The notes: a model not told the origin generated them from the letters alone. A DNA stretch of 64,000 nt from VRUE01 sp963824705 (GCA_963824705.1 CAWGQE010000003.1:806001-870000), one strand, 5' to 3'. Shown: positions 7,841 to 15,960, numbered from the stretch's first letter. Translations and numbers: made by a program.

Positions 7841-8157
7841 GCGCTAGAGCACCCGCCAGATTTTTCGCCGCCGCCGCCGTCCTCTGCGGCTTCGTCGTCG
7901 TGGTCGTCGTGATCGCGACGGCGCTCGGCGGCGGTGGTGACGATGGGGGAGGTTCCGGCGGCGACTCCGGTCACGCTGGGCATGTGAAGCAGAGCCAGGC
8001 TCCGGCTCATACCGCCAAGACCTACGAAGTGCAGAGCGGCGACACGCTCACCTCGATCGCCCATGAGACCGGCGTGCCGGTTGCGGTCATCCTCAAGCTG
8101 AATCCCGGGGTCGACCCCCAGATCCTGATCTCGGGGGAAAAGCTGAAGCTGCGGTGA
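7837..8157 (+). CDS. Membrane-anchored LysM protein, about 106 aa (CTG start proposed)
   Basis: Extracytoplasmic peptidoglycan-binding protein. A single N-terminal membrane helix (RFFAAAAVLCGFVVVVVVIATAL) is followed by a Gly/Asp linker and one LysM domain (TYEVQSGDTLTSIAHETGVPVAVILKLNPGVDPQILISGEKLKLR). The first ATG/GTG/TTG in frame is GTG 7900, which would cut the membrane helix in half. The helix and a basic stretch are encoded upstream with no ATG/GTG/TTG available. CTG at 7837 overlaps the HU stop by 4 nt (CTGA), the same coupling geometry as ATGA/GTGA elsewhere here. I therefore propose a CTG start; GTG 7900 is the fallback. Confidence 0.65.
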   Translation: MSARAPARFFAAAAVLCGFVVVVVVIATALGGGGDDGGGSGGDSGHAGHVKQSQAPAHTAKTYEVQSGDTLTSIAHETGVPVAVILKLNPGVDPQILISGEKLKLR

Positions 8158-9497
8158 TTAGGGGCCCGTCCGAAGGCCCCCGCGCACGCCTGGCGGCGGC
8201 GGACCGGCGCGGTGCGGCGTCCTCAGTCGGCCAAATAGCGCTGCTATTCGGCCTCCCTGCGTCCTTGCCCCGCTTGGTCCGGCGCTCGCCAGTCGCACAC
8301 GCGGGCCTTCGGACGGGCCCCAGGCGACCCCTCCTCGCCGCGCTGATCGCCGCCGCGCTGCTTGCCGGAGCCCCCGCCGCCGCGGCGGAGCCGCCGCGGA
8401 TCGAGGCCCGCGCCTGGGCCCTGATCGACGCCGGCTCCGGCGAAGTGCTCGCCTCCCACGCGGCTTCCCGTCAGCTGCCGATCGCCAGCACGACCAAGTT
8501 GATGACCGCCTATGTGGCTCTGCACGAGCTGCCGCTCGACCGGATCGTCCGCGCGGCTCCCTACAGCGCCGAATACGGCGAGTCCCTGCTCGGGCTCCGG
8601 GCAGGGCAGCGGATCAGCGTTCGCGATCTGCTCTACGGCCTGATCCTGCGCAGCGGCAACGACGCCGCCTACGACCTCGCTCGCGCCGCCGCCGGCTCGG
8701 AGCGGCGCTTCGTCGGCCAGATGAATCGCTACGCCGCGGCGCTCGGGCTCTCCGATACGCACTACGCCAACCCGATCGGCCTCGACCAGCGGGGCAACCA
8801 CTCGAGCGCCGCCGACCTCGCCACCCTCACCCGGCATCTGCTCGCCATCCCGGCCTTCGCCAAGATCGCCGCCTCGCCCAGCGCGGTGTTGCGCAGCGTC
8901 CGGCCCCCGCGGCGGATCTCGACCATCGACGAGCTGCTCTCGATGGCTCCCTGGGTCAACGGGGTGAAGACCGGGCACACCTTCGGCGCCAAGTACGTCC
9001 TGGTCGGCTCGGGGAGGCGCAAGGGGGTCGAGCTGATCGCCGCCGTGGTCGGCACCGAGACCGACGAAGAGCGCTTCGACGACACCCTGCAGCTGCTCGA
9101 ATACGGCTTCTCGGGGTATCGCAAGCGGGTGCCGATCCACGCCGGGCAGGCGCTCGCCGAGCCGTCGATTGCCTACTCGGGCGGCGATCTGAAGCTGCGC
9201 GCCGCGCGGACGGTGGCGGTCGGGGTCCGGCCTGGGCAGCGGACGAGCATCTCGGTGCGGACGCCGCAAGAGGTCAAGGGGCCGATCCGCCGCGGGGCCA
9301 GGCTGGGCGCGGCGGTGGTTCGGGTCGACGGCCTGCGGGCGGCGTCGGTTCCACTGCTGGCGGGCCAGGCGGTGCCGAAGGCGAGCACGTTCGAACGGGT
9401 GCGCAGCTTCGCCCGGGACAATCTGCTCTGGATCGTGCTGGCGCTGTCGGCGATACTGATCGCGGCAGTCCTTCTGAGGAGGCGCCGCACCGGATGA
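8154..9497 (+). CDS. D-alanyl-D-alanine carboxypeptidase (PBP5/DacA-like), up to 447 aa
   Basis: Low-molecular-weight penicillin-binding protein that removes the terminal D-Ala of peptidoglycan stem peptides. The three active-site motifs are present in order: SxxK in ASTTKLMTAY, SxN in RSGNDAAYDLA, and KTG in GVKTGHTFGAKYVLVG. A C-terminal beta domain follows, then a membrane helix (LLWIVLALSAILIAAVLL) and a basic end. The signal peptide core is PLLAALIAAALLAGAPAAAA. The start is unsettled: GTG 8154 overlaps the LysM stop by 4 nt but puts about 55 residues, encoded by the structured repeat at 8161-8321, before the signal peptide. TTG 8265 or 8274, inside the repeat, would give a normal signal peptide. 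ATGA overlap with the next gene. Confidence 0.88.
   Translation: MIRGPSEGPRARLAAADRRGAASSVGQIALLFGLPASLPRLVRRSPVAHAGLRTGPRRPLLAALIAAALLAGAPAAAAEPPRIEARAWALIDAGSGEVLASHAASRQLPIASTTKLMTAYVALHELPLDRIVRAAPYSAEYGESLLGLRAGQRISVRDLLYGLILRSGNDAAYDLARAAAGSERRFVGQMNRYAAALGLSDTHYANPIGLDQRGNHSSAADLATLTRHLLAIPAFAKIAASPSAVLRSVRPPRRISTIDELLSMAPWVNGVKTGHTFGAKYVLVGSGRRKGVELIAAVVGTETDEERFDDTLQLLEYGFSGYRKRVPIHAGQALAEPSIAYSGGDLKLRAARTVAVGVRPGQRTSISVRTPQEVKGPIRRGARLGAAVVRVDGLRAASVPLLAGQAVPKASTFERVRSFARDNLLWIVLALSAILIAAVLLRRRRTG
8161..8321 (+). repeat. Structured 3'-end repeat, family 1, copy A
   Basis: Outer arms GGGGCCCGTCCGAAGGCCC (8161-8179) and its exact complement (8303-8321). An inner stem CTGGCG/CGCCAG (8190-8195/8287-8292) is followed by GGACC/GGTCC (8201-8205/8276-8280). 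Block 1 is GGCGCGGTGCGGCGTCCTC from 8206. A hairpin GGCC-A-AATAGC/GCTATT-C-GGCC spans 8229-8253. Block 2 is CCTCCCTGCGTCCTTG then CGCTTGG. It begins 4 nt after the LysM stop and lies inside the open frame of the carboxypeptidase. The outer context GCACGCCTGG...CCAGTCGCAC is shared with copy B. Confidence 0.75.
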
Positions 9498-10450
9498 TTC
9501 TCACCGTAACCCTCAATGCCGCGATCGACCGCACGGTCGCGGTGCCGAATTTCCGCCTCGGCCGGCGCCACCGGGCGGTGGAGAGCCGAACGGTCGCCGG
9601 CGGCAAGGGGATCAACGTCGCCCGCGCCCTGCGCCTGCTCGGCCGCCCGGTTGTCGCCGCCGGCTTCGCGGGTGGGCCGACCGGCAACCGGATGCTGGAA
9701 CAGCTGCGCAACGAGGCGATCTTGACCGACTTCACCTGGATCGCGGCCGAGACGCGGATCAACATGGCGGTCGTCGACCCCACCTCCGGGGAGCAGACCG
9801 AGATCAACGAGCGCGGTCCGGCGGTCAGCCCGGAGGAGGTCGAGCGCCTGGTCGAGCGGCTGCGCTACCTGGCCCGCGGGGCGAAGATCTGCGTGCTGGC
9901 CGGCAGCCTGCCGCCAGGTGCCGGAGCAGAGCTCTACGCGCGGCTGGTCGACGACCTGCGCGAGTGCGGCGTCAAGTCGATTCTCGACTCGGAGGGCGAG
10001 GCGATGTTGGCCGGCCTGCGCGCCGGCGCGTCGGTCGTCACGCCCAACGAGCGCGAGGCCGAGGAGCTGGTCGGGCAGGAGTTCTCCGATAGCGACGATT
10101 TAGTCGAGGGGCTCTCCGAGCTGGTCCGGCTCGGGGCCGGCGAAGCCGCGATCACGCGTCCCGACGGTTGCGTCGCCGTCGTCGGCGAGGGCGCCGAGCG
10201 GCGCGTGCTCGAAGTTCGGACCAAGCCGCTCGACCCGGTCTCGACCGTCGGCTCCGGGGATGCCTTTCTCGCCGGCTATGCCGCCGGCCTCTACGACGAT
10301 CGCGAGCCGGAGGAATGCCTCGCCTATGGCGTTGCCTGCGGCGCCGAGTCGACCCAGCACTTCGGCGCCGGCACCGTCGACCCTCGCCGGGTCGAGCGGC
10401 TGCTCGCCGAGGTCGAGGTGCGGGACCTGGGGGTCCACGCGGAAGTGTAG
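9494..10450 (+). CDS. 1-phosphofructokinase-family (PfkB) sugar kinase, 318 aa
   Basis: PfkB/ribokinase-fold kinase of the hexose subfamily (1-phosphofructokinase, tagatose-6-phosphate kinase). The N-terminus MILTVTLNAAIDRTVAVPNFRLG, the sugar-binding VAGGKGINVARALRLLG and the C-terminal anion hole and catalytic Asp in STVGSGDAFLAGYAAG are all intact. The product would phosphorylate a sugar phosphate with ATP. No PTS or fructose genes lie nearby, so fructose-1-phosphate as substrate is only the family default. ATGA overlap with the carboxypeptidase gene. Confidence 0.87.
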   Translation: MILTVTLNAAIDRTVAVPNFRLGRRHRAVESRTVAGGKGINVARALRLLGRPVVAAGFAGGPTGNRMLEQLRNEAILTDFTWIAAETRINMAVVDPTSGEQTEINERGPAVSPEEVERLVERLRYLARGAKICVLAGSLPPGAGAELYARLVDDLRECGVKSILDSEGEAMLAGLRAGASVVTPNEREAEELVGQEFSDSDDLVEGLSELVRLGAGEAAITRPDGCVAVVGEGAERRVLEVRTKPLDPVSTVGSGDAFLAGYAAGLYDDREPEECLAYGVACGAESTQHFGAGTVDPRRVERLLAEVEVRDLGVHAEV

Positions 10451-10490
10451 GCTGGCTGTTCAACGCCACCACTTCCTTGGAGGATCGATT

Positions 10491-11696
10491 TTGGAGATCG
10501 ACATCGGTCGAGGCAAGAAGGGGAGGCGCGCCTACGGATTCGATGACATCGCGATCGTTCCGTCGCGCCGCACCCGCGATCCCGACGACATAGACATCAG
10601 TTGGGACCTGGGTCCCTATCGCTTCGAATTGCCCCTGGTCGCCTCGGCGATGGACGGCGTGGTCAGTCCCGACACCGCTGTCCTCGTCAATCAGCTCGGC
10701 GGCCTCGGAGTGCTCAACCTGGAGGGGGTCTGGACCCGCTTCGAGGATGCCGAGGAGCAGCTGGAGAAGGTCGCGGCCGCGCCCAAGCACGAGGCCACCC
10801 GGATCATGCAGGAGATCTACACAGAGCCGGTCAAGCCGGAGCTGATCGGCAAGCGGATCGCCGAAATAAAGGAGCGGGGCGCCGTTGCCTGCGGGTCGCT
10901 GACCCCGCAGAAGGTGCGCGAGCACTACGAGATCGCGGTCGAGGCGGGGATCGACATCCTCGTCATCCAGGGCACGGTGATCTCGGCCGAACACGTCTCG
11001 ACCACGGTAGAGCCGCTCAACCTGAAGGAGTTCATCTCCGAGGTGCCGGTGCCGACCGTGGTCGGCGGCTGCGCCTCCTACTCGACCGGGCTGCACCTGA
11101 TGCGGACCGGCGCCGTCGGCGTTCTGGTCGGGGTCGGTCCTGGCGCCGCCTGCACGACGCGTGGCGTGCTCGGGATCGGCGTCCCGCAGGCAACGGCGAT
11201 CGCCGACGTCGCCGCGGCGCGCGCCCAGCACATGCTGGAGACCGGCGAGTACGTCAATGTGATCGCCGATGGCGGCATGCGCACCGGCGGCGATGTCTCC
11301 AAGGCGATCGCGGTCGGCGCCGACGCGGTGATGGTCGGCTCGCCGCTGGCCCGCGCCAAGGAGGCGCCGGGTCGCGGCTTTCACTGGGGGATGGCCACCT
11401 TCCATCCCTCGCTGCCGCGCGGGACCCGGGTCTCGACCAAGCAGGACGGGACGATGGAGGAGATCCTGCTCGGTCCCGCCCAGGAGAACGACGGCACCTT
11501 CAACCTGATGGGGGCGCTGAAAACCTCGATGGCCACCACCGGCTACGAGGACATTCGCTCCTTCCAGCGGGCCGAGGTGATGGTCGCGCCGGCGCTGATG
11601 AGCGAGGGCAAGAAGCTGCAGAACGAGCAGTCGGTGGGTATGGGCTCGAACGGGCGAGCTGCCGTTTCGGCGGGGGTGGCTGTTTCGGATGACTGA
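10491..11696 (+). CDS. guaB3: GuaB3-family IMP dehydrogenase-related protein, 401 aa
   Basis: IMPDH/GMP-reductase superfamily TIM barrel without CBS domains, the GuaB3 type of actinobacteria and cyanobacteria. Visible: YGFDDIAIVPSRRTRDPDDID at the N-terminus (the phosphate/substrate entry of IMPDH-like enzymes), LVASAMDGVVSP, the catalytic-Cys loop GPGAACTTRGVLGIGVPQ, IADGGMRTGGDVSKAIAVGADAVMVGS, and the mobile flap. Cyanobacterial GuaB3 has been reported as an IMPDH; the actinobacterial role is less settled. The start is TTG 10491, placed by a GGAGGA Shine-Dalgarno 6 nt upstream. The next gene is guaA, so the pair would feed GMP synthesis. Confidence 0.9.
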   Translation: MEIDIGRGKKGRRAYGFDDIAIVPSRRTRDPDDIDISWDLGPYRFELPLVASAMDGVVSPDTAVLVNQLGGLGVLNLEGVWTRFEDAEEQLEKVAAAPKHEATRIMQEIYTEPVKPELIGKRIAEIKERGAVACGSLTPQKVREHYEIAVEAGIDILVIQGTVISAEHVSTTVEPLNLKEFISEVPVPTVVGGCASYSTGLHLMRTGAVGVLVGVGPGAACTTRGVLGIGVPQATAIADVAAARAQHMLETGEYVNVIADGGMRTGGDVSKAIAVGADAVMVGSPLARAKEAPGRGFHWGMATFHPSLPRGTRVSTKQDGTMEEILLGPAQENDGTFNLMGALKTSMATTGYEDIRSFQRAEVMVAPALMSEGKKLQNEQSVGMGSNGRAAVSAGVAVSDD

Positions 11697-11714
11697 GGGA
11701 CGCTGGCTTCCTGG

Positions 11715-11812
11715 CCGGCGGGTCCTGTCACGGCGGCCCTCCCCCATTTGCTCGGACGCGCTTCGCGCGCCCTCCGCTATGGGGGACCCCCGCCCGCCGT
11801 GCCACCCACCGG
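11715..11812 (+). repeat. Structured repeat, family 2, copy 1 (guaB3-guaA junction)
   Basis: CCGGCGGGT (11715-11723) pairs with ACCCACCGG (11804-11812, one mismatch). The conserved internal loop CCTGTCA sits opposite TGCC. Inner stem CACGGCGG/CCGCCGTG (11729-11736/11794-11801), then CCCCCAT/ATGGGGG (11741-11747/11779-11785) and a GCGC-TTC-GCGC tip. It shares GCGGGTCCTGTCACG and the GCCACCC end with the element at 41119-41197. It lies immediately before the likely guaA start and could act on guaA translation. Confidence 0.6.
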
Positions 11813-11819
11813 GAGAGAA

Positions 11820-13421
11820 GTGGGTGACGCGCTCCTGAAAGCCGAGGCTGCTACGCCGGCTGAGCCGACGCCCGACGGAGCCCACGCTCTGGAGGAGGTT
11901 CTTGTCCTCGACTTCGGCGGTCAGTACTCGCAGCTGATCGCGCGAAGAATCCGCGAATGCGGGGTGTTTGCCGAGTTGCTGCCGGCCACTGCTTCGGCTG
12001 AGGCGATCCGGGAGCGGGCGCCCAAGGCGCTTGTGCTCTCGGGTGGTCCCGCTTCCGTTTATGAGCCGGGGGCGCCCGCATTTCCCACCGATCTACTTGA
12101 CCTGGGCATCCCGATGCTGGGCATCTGTTACGGAATGCAGGCGATGGTCCAGGCGCTGGGCGGCAAGGTCGAAGCGGCCGAGTCGGGCGAGTTCGGGCGG
12201 GCTGAGTTGACCGTGCGCAACAGCGGCGGCCGACTGCTGGCCGGCCTGCCGGAGGAGCAGAGCTGCTGGATGAGCCACCGCGACACGGTCTTCGAGCCCC
12301 CACCGGGCTTCACCGCGCTTGCCTCGACGCCGACCTCGCCGGTGGCCGCCTGCGAGGCGCCCGACCGCGGCCTCTACGGGATCCAGTTCCACCCCGAGGT
12401 CGTCCACACCCCTTACGGCACCGAGGTCTTGACCCGCTTCCTGCGCGAGATCGCCGGCTGCGAGAAACAGTGGTCGCCGCAGTCCGTCATCGCCGAGCAG
12501 GTCGCGGCGATCCAGGCGCAGGTCGGTGATGGCAAGGTGATCTGCGGGCTCTCGGGCGGCGTCGACTCCTCGGTCGCGGCACTGCTCGTCCACAAGGCGG
12601 TGGGAGAGCAGCTGACCTGCGTCTTCGTCGACCACGGGCTGATGCGGCTGAACGAGGCCGAGCAGGTGGTCGAGGCATTCGGCCAGTTCGGCATCCCACT
12701 GGTCCACGTCGATGCCGAAGAGCGCTTCCTCGCCAAGCTCGCCGGCGTCGACGAGCCCGAGCGCAAGCGCAAGATCATCGGCGAGGAGTTCATCCGCGTC
12801 TTCGAGGAGGAGGCGGCGAAGCTCGACGAGGTCGACTTCCTCGTCCAGGGCACCCTCTACTCGGACGTGATCGAGTCGGGGGGCAGCGATCACGCGGCGA
12901 CGATCAAGTCCCACCACAACGTCGGCGGCCTTCCCGACGACCTCGAGTTCGACCTGGTCGAGCCGCTGCGAATGCTGTTCAAGGACGAGGTGCGAGCTGT
13001 CGGTGCCGAGCTCGGCATGCCTGAGCGGATGGTCTGGCGACAGCCTTTCCCCGGGCCTGGGTTGGGGATCCGCATCGTCGGCGGCGAGGTCAACAGGGAG
13101 AGGCTCGACATCCTCCGCGCCGCCGACGCGATCCTCCAGGAGGAGATCCGCGCCGCCGAGCTCTACCGGCAGCTCTGGCAATCCTTCTGCGTGCTCCCGG
13201 TCGTGCGCTCCGTGGGAGTGCAGGGAGACGGCCGCACCTACGCCTATCCGATCGTGATCCGCGCGGTCACCTCCGACGACGCGATGACCGCCGACTGGGC
13301 CCGCCTGCCATACGACCTGCTGGAGCGCGTCTCCAACCGGATCATCAACGAGATCAAGGATGTGAACCGCGTCGCTCTCGATATCTCGTCGAAGCCACCG
13401 GCGACGATCGAGTGGGAGTAG
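11820..13421 (+). CDS. guaA: GMP synthase (glutamine-hydrolysing)
   Basis: Converts XMP to GMP using glutamine amide nitrogen and ATP. The N-terminal class I amidotransferase domain has VLVLDFGGQYSQLIARRIREC, the nucleophile elbow GICYGMQAM (Cys) and GIQFHPEVVHT (His-Glu). The ATP pyrophosphatase domain has LSGGVDSSVAALL; the C-terminal dimerisation domain ends DISSKPPATIEWE, as is standard. The start is uncertain. GTG 11820 is the last ATG/GTG/TTG before the conserved core and gives a 23-residue extension; GTG 11799 and TTG 11748 lie inside a structured repeat. CTG 11889, with GGAG 8 nt upstream, would give the usual short N-terminus. Confidence 0.95.
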   Translation: MGDALLKAEAATPAEPTPDGAHALEEVLVLDFGGQYSQLIARRIRECGVFAELLPATASAEAIRERAPKALVLSGGPASVYEPGAPAFPTDLLDLGIPMLGICYGMQAMVQALGGKVEAAESGEFGRAELTVRNSGGRLLAGLPEEQSCWMSHRDTVFEPPPGFTALASTPTSPVAACEAPDRGLYGIQFHPEVVHTPYGTEVLTRFLREIAGCEKQWSPQSVIAEQVAAIQAQVGDGKVICGLSGGVDSSVAALLVHKAVGEQLTCVFVDHGLMRLNEAEQVVEAFGQFGIPLVHVDAEERFLAKLAGVDEPERKRKIIGEEFIRVFEEEAAKLDEVDFLVQGTLYSDVIESGGSDHAATIKSHHNVGGLPDDLEFDLVEPLRMLFKDEVRAVGAELGMPERMVWRQPFPGPGLGIRIVGGEVNRERLDILRAADAILQEEIRAAELYRQLWQSFCVLPVVRSVGVQGDGRTYAYPIVIRAVTSDDAMTADWARLPYDLLERVSNRIINEIKDVNRVALDISSKPPATIEWE

Positions 13422-13429
13422 GCGAAGGC

Positions 13430-13435
13430 TAGGGT
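13430..13435 (+). promoter_or_regulatory. -10-like element for the membrane protein gene
   Basis: TAGGGT ends 10 nt before ATG 13446, starting 8 nt after the guaA stop. Confidence 0.35.
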
Positions 13436-13445
13436 CGGACGGCCG

Positions 13446-14300
13446 ATGCCGTCCTTTGCCGTCTCGATAGCGATTCTCAGCCTCGTGCAGGCAGCGCTGG
13501 TGGCGCTGCCGCAAGCGCGCCGGTTCGCCTGGCTCGATGCCTTTCGCAGCCCCTGGTGGGCGCTGGTCCCCGCGCTCTCGATCGTCGTCGTGATCGGCAT
13601 CGTCGGTTGGGAGGGCGAATCGGCGATCGCGCTCTCCTGGCTGGCGCTGGTCGCCGTGCCGCCCTTCGCGGCGCTAGCACTCGGCTGGCTGGTCCACGGC
13701 GCCCGGCCGGAGTGGGCGGCGGCGGTCGCACCGCTGTTCGTCATCGCCTGGGCCACGTCGGGCTCGCTCCTCGGCGAGGCCGCGGCGACGGCGCTGACCG
13801 CGCTCGGCTGCGTCGGGCTCGCCTGGTTGCTGGTCTCGGTGGCACCGGCGTTCTGGCTGAAGCTGGGGATCTACGCGATGGCCGCCGTCGATACCTGGTT
13901 CGTCGCCGCCAATCTGCTGCAGGGCCCCAATGCCGTCCTCACCGCGGCCGCCCCCAGCGGACTCCCGCGCCTCCAGGTGGTCCACTTCGGTGACGCCCTG
14001 ATGGGCTTCGGCGACCTCTTCATAGCCGCCACCCTGGGCTGCCTACTGGCCCTCCGCGCCGACGGGCCGCAAAGCGAACACATAGGACGCTTTGCGGCCC
14101 GTCGGCGGCAGTTGCTGGGGGCGGCGCTGGTCGCTGCGCTAGGGCTTGGGTTCGACCTGCTCTTCTTCGCCGTCGACACCCTGCCGGCAACGGTCCCAGT
14201 CGCCCTCTCCCTGGCTTTGCTTGAGCTGTGGGACCGGCGGGTCAGCCGGCGAACTCGCGGATCGCCTCAGCCACCGCGTCCGGCCGATCCTCCGGCGTAA
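13446..14300 (+). CDS. Multi-pass membrane protein, 284 aa, unknown function
   Basis: About eight hydrophobic segments with short loops; a longer cytoplasmic-looking loop (RADGPQSEHIGRFAARRRQ) lies before the last two helices. I see no catalytic or transport motif. WFVAANLLQGPNAVL and VVHFGDALMGFGDLFIAATLGCLLAL look like conserved helices with polar residues inside the membrane, but I cannot name the family. The loop is encoded by a perfect 19-bp inverted repeat (14058-14106). The last 59 nt overlap the convergent hydrolase gene. Confidence 0.7.
   Translation: MPSFAVSIAILSLVQAALVALPQARRFAWLDAFRSPWWALVPALSIVVVIGIVGWEGESAIALSWLALVAVPPFAALALGWLVHGARPEWAAAVAPLFVIAWATSGSLLGEAAATALTALGCVGLAWLLVSVAPAFWLKLGIYAMAAVDTWFVAANLLQGPNAVLTAAAPSGLPRLQVVHFGDALMGFGDLFIAATLGCLLALRADGPQSEHIGRFAARRRQLLGAALVAALGLGFDLLFFAVDTLPATVPVALSLALLELWDRRVSRRTRGSPQPPRPADPPA
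14058..14106. repeat. Perfect 19-bp inverted repeat inside a coding region
   Basis: GCCGACGGGCCGCAAAGCG (14058-14076), an 11-nt centre, then its exact complement (14088-14106). It lies in frame in the membrane-protein gene, where it encodes a polar loop. An uninterrupted stem of this size is not explained by coding needs. Confidence 0.8.
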
Positions 14301-15126
14301 AGCTGAAGGCGTCGTCGATCCGGACGAGCTCTCCCTGCTTCAGGGCGCCTGCGTAGCGCTCGGCGTGGGCAATCGGAAAGACTTTGTCCTCGCCCGACCA
14401 GATCAGCCGCACCGGCAGGTCCGACGAGGCGATGAGATGTTCGCCGGCTTCGCGAACCGGCGCCGTCGACGCTGATGCCATCGCCTTGGCGACGTCGTGC
14501 AGCACACCCTTGTCCCGACTGGCGGGAAGAGCGTAGGAGTCGGAGACCTTGGCCTCTACCGGCCGCTTGAGCAGGAGGCCGTAGGCGGGTGGTGTGGCGC
14601 GGATCGCCGGATCCTCCAGAGCGCCAAGCAGCTGACCAAGCAGTTCGGGATCGCGCGCCGCCGCCGGCAGCCCGTCGAACGGGGGCGGAGGCCACTCGTC
14701 GTATGGCGTCTCGCAGGAGGTGAGGACGAGGCGCGAGACCCGCTTGCCGATCCGCTCTCCGTGCTGGGCGAGCGCGATCTGGGAGTAGGCGCCGCCGGAA
14801 TCGTTGCCGACCAGCGTCACCTCGCTCAGCTCGAGCCGCTCGACCACGTCCGCGATCAGGGCACCGATTCCGCCCGGGCTGAGATCGGCGTCGGCATCCA
14901 TCGGCGTCCGGTGCGAGCCGAGCGGCAGGTCGAGGGACAGGCAGCGGAACTCGCCACAGAGCAGGTCGACCACCTTGCGCCAGAGGTTTGCGTTCGCCAG
15001 CCAGCCGTGGGAGAAGACGAGCGCGGGGCCGTCGCCGCGCTCGAAGTACTCAATGGTGCCGCTGGGAACCTCGACCGACCGGCGCTCACCGAGCTGGGCG
15101 GAGCGCCAGCTGTGCTCGCCGCTCAT
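14242..15126 (-). CDS. Alpha/beta hydrolase with Asp nucleophile elbow, 294 aa
   Basis: Alpha/beta-hydrolase fold protein of the haloalkane dehalogenase/epoxide hydrolase branch. The oxyanion region is VFSHGWLANANLW, the nucleophile elbow GNDSGG (Asp rather than Ser), and the acid candidate lies in VRLIWSGEDKVFP. The expected catalytic His near the C-terminus is not present: the segment reads VRIDDAFSFTPEDRPDAVAEAIREF with no histidine. The enzyme may be altered or inactive. The start ATG 15126 overlaps the stop of the hydrolase before it by 3 nt. The two hydrolases form an operon behind the TetR operator. Confidence 0.85.
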   Translation of the reverse strand: MSGEHSWRSAQLGERRSVEVPSGTIEYFERGDGPALVFSHGWLANANLWRKVVDLLCGEFRCLSLDLPLGSHRTPMDADADLSPGGIGALIADVVERLELSEVTLVGNDSGGAYSQIALAQHGERIGKRVSRLVLTSCETPYDEWPPPPFDGLPAAARDPELLGQLLGALEDPAIRATPPAYGLLLKRPVEAKVSDSYALPASRDKGVLHDVAKAMASASTAPVREAGEHLIASSDLPVRLIWSGEDKVFPIAHAERYAGALKQGELVRIDDAFSFTPEDRPDAVAEAIREFAG

Positions 15127-15938
15127 CGCGCCGGGGTCGCCGCGGAGCCCTCGAACGCGGCTTCCGCAAACGGAATGAAGCGAGCCGCGAAGGCCTCGGG
15201 ATCGCTCACCGCCGGCGCGTGACCGGTATCGAAGACGATGAGCTCGGCGCCCGGGATCGTCGCCGCGAGGCGGCGGCCGACCTTCAGCGGGATGACCGGA
15301 TCGCGCTTGCCCCAGACGATCAGAGTGGGCGCGGAGATCGAGGGCGCCTCGGCGCGAAGATCGTGCTCGGGTGAGGTGAAGCTGCCCCACAGCTCGCTGA
15401 CTGCGCGCAGGCCGGGATCCTCGCGGGTGGTCGCGACCCCGAGGTCGCGGACGCGATGGTCCTCGTCGCTACGCGGACGCATGTAGCGGTTGGCGAACCA
15501 GGGGTAGATCGCGCGCAGGAAGCGGGGCTTCGCCATCAGGGCGCAGAAGGCGCGGACCTGCGGCGGGCGGCCGAGGAAGCCGCCGCTGTCGACCAGGACC
15601 AGGCCGCGAACGAGCTCCGGTCGACGGATCGCCAGTCGGGCCGCGGCGAAGCCGCCGACCGAGTTGCCGACAAGGACCGCTCCCTCGGGGGCGAGGCGCT
15701 CGACCAGCTCCTCGGTCACGTCGGCGAAGCGCATCGCCGTCGTGGTCTCGTTGCCCAGCGGCGACTCGCCGTGCCCTGGCCAGTCCGGAGCGATCGAGCG
15801 AAAGCGAGGCGGGAGGAGGGCGCGCAAGCTGTCCCAGTCGTGCCGGTCGTGGGCGCCGCTGCTGAGCAGGACGACCGGGTCGCCCTCGCCGCGCTCGTCA
15901 TAGGCGATCGGTCCGCCGCCGGTCTCGAGCAGTGCCAT
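15123..15938 (-). CDS. Alpha/beta hydrolase, serine type, 271 aa
   Basis: Soluble alpha/beta hydrolase with a full Ser-Asp-His triad: nucleophile in LVGNSVGGFAAARLA, acid in LIVWGKRDPVIPLKVG and histidine in VFDTGHAPAVSDPEAFAARF. The N-terminus MALLETGGGPIAYDERGEGDPVVLL is typical of esterases, lactonases and C-C hydrolases. The ATG at 15938 has a minus-strand TAGGGT box ending 7 nt upstream (15946-15951). Divergent from the TetR gene, which probably controls it. The TetR ligand may be the substrate or a related hydrophobic compound; this is inference. Confidence 0.87.
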   Translation of the reverse strand: MALLETGGGPIAYDERGEGDPVVLLSSGAHDRHDWDSLRALLPPRFRSIAPDWPGHGESPLGNETTTAMRFADVTEELVERLAPEGAVLVGNSVGGFAAARLAIRRPELVRGLVLVDSGGFLGRPPQVRAFCALMAKPRFLRAIYPWFANRYMRPRSDEDHRVRDLGVATTREDPGLRAVSELWGSFTSPEHDLRAEAPSISAPTLIVWGKRDPVIPLKVGRRLAATIPGAELIVFDTGHAPAVSDPEAFAARFIPFAEAAFEGSAATPAR

Positions 15939-15945
15939 GGGCGCG

Positions 15946-15951
15946 ACCCTA
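15946..15951 (-). promoter_or_regulatory. -10-like element of the hydrolase operon
   Basis: TAGGGT on the minus strand ends 7 nt before ATG 15938. The tandem operators at 15961-15995 lie just upstream, where the -35 region would be. Confidence 0.5.
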
Positions 15952-15960
15952 GCACATGAC

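Noticed and set aside
12093..13514. 473-codon minus-strand open frame opposite guaA
   Set aside because: Shadow of guaA; no motif and no start signal.
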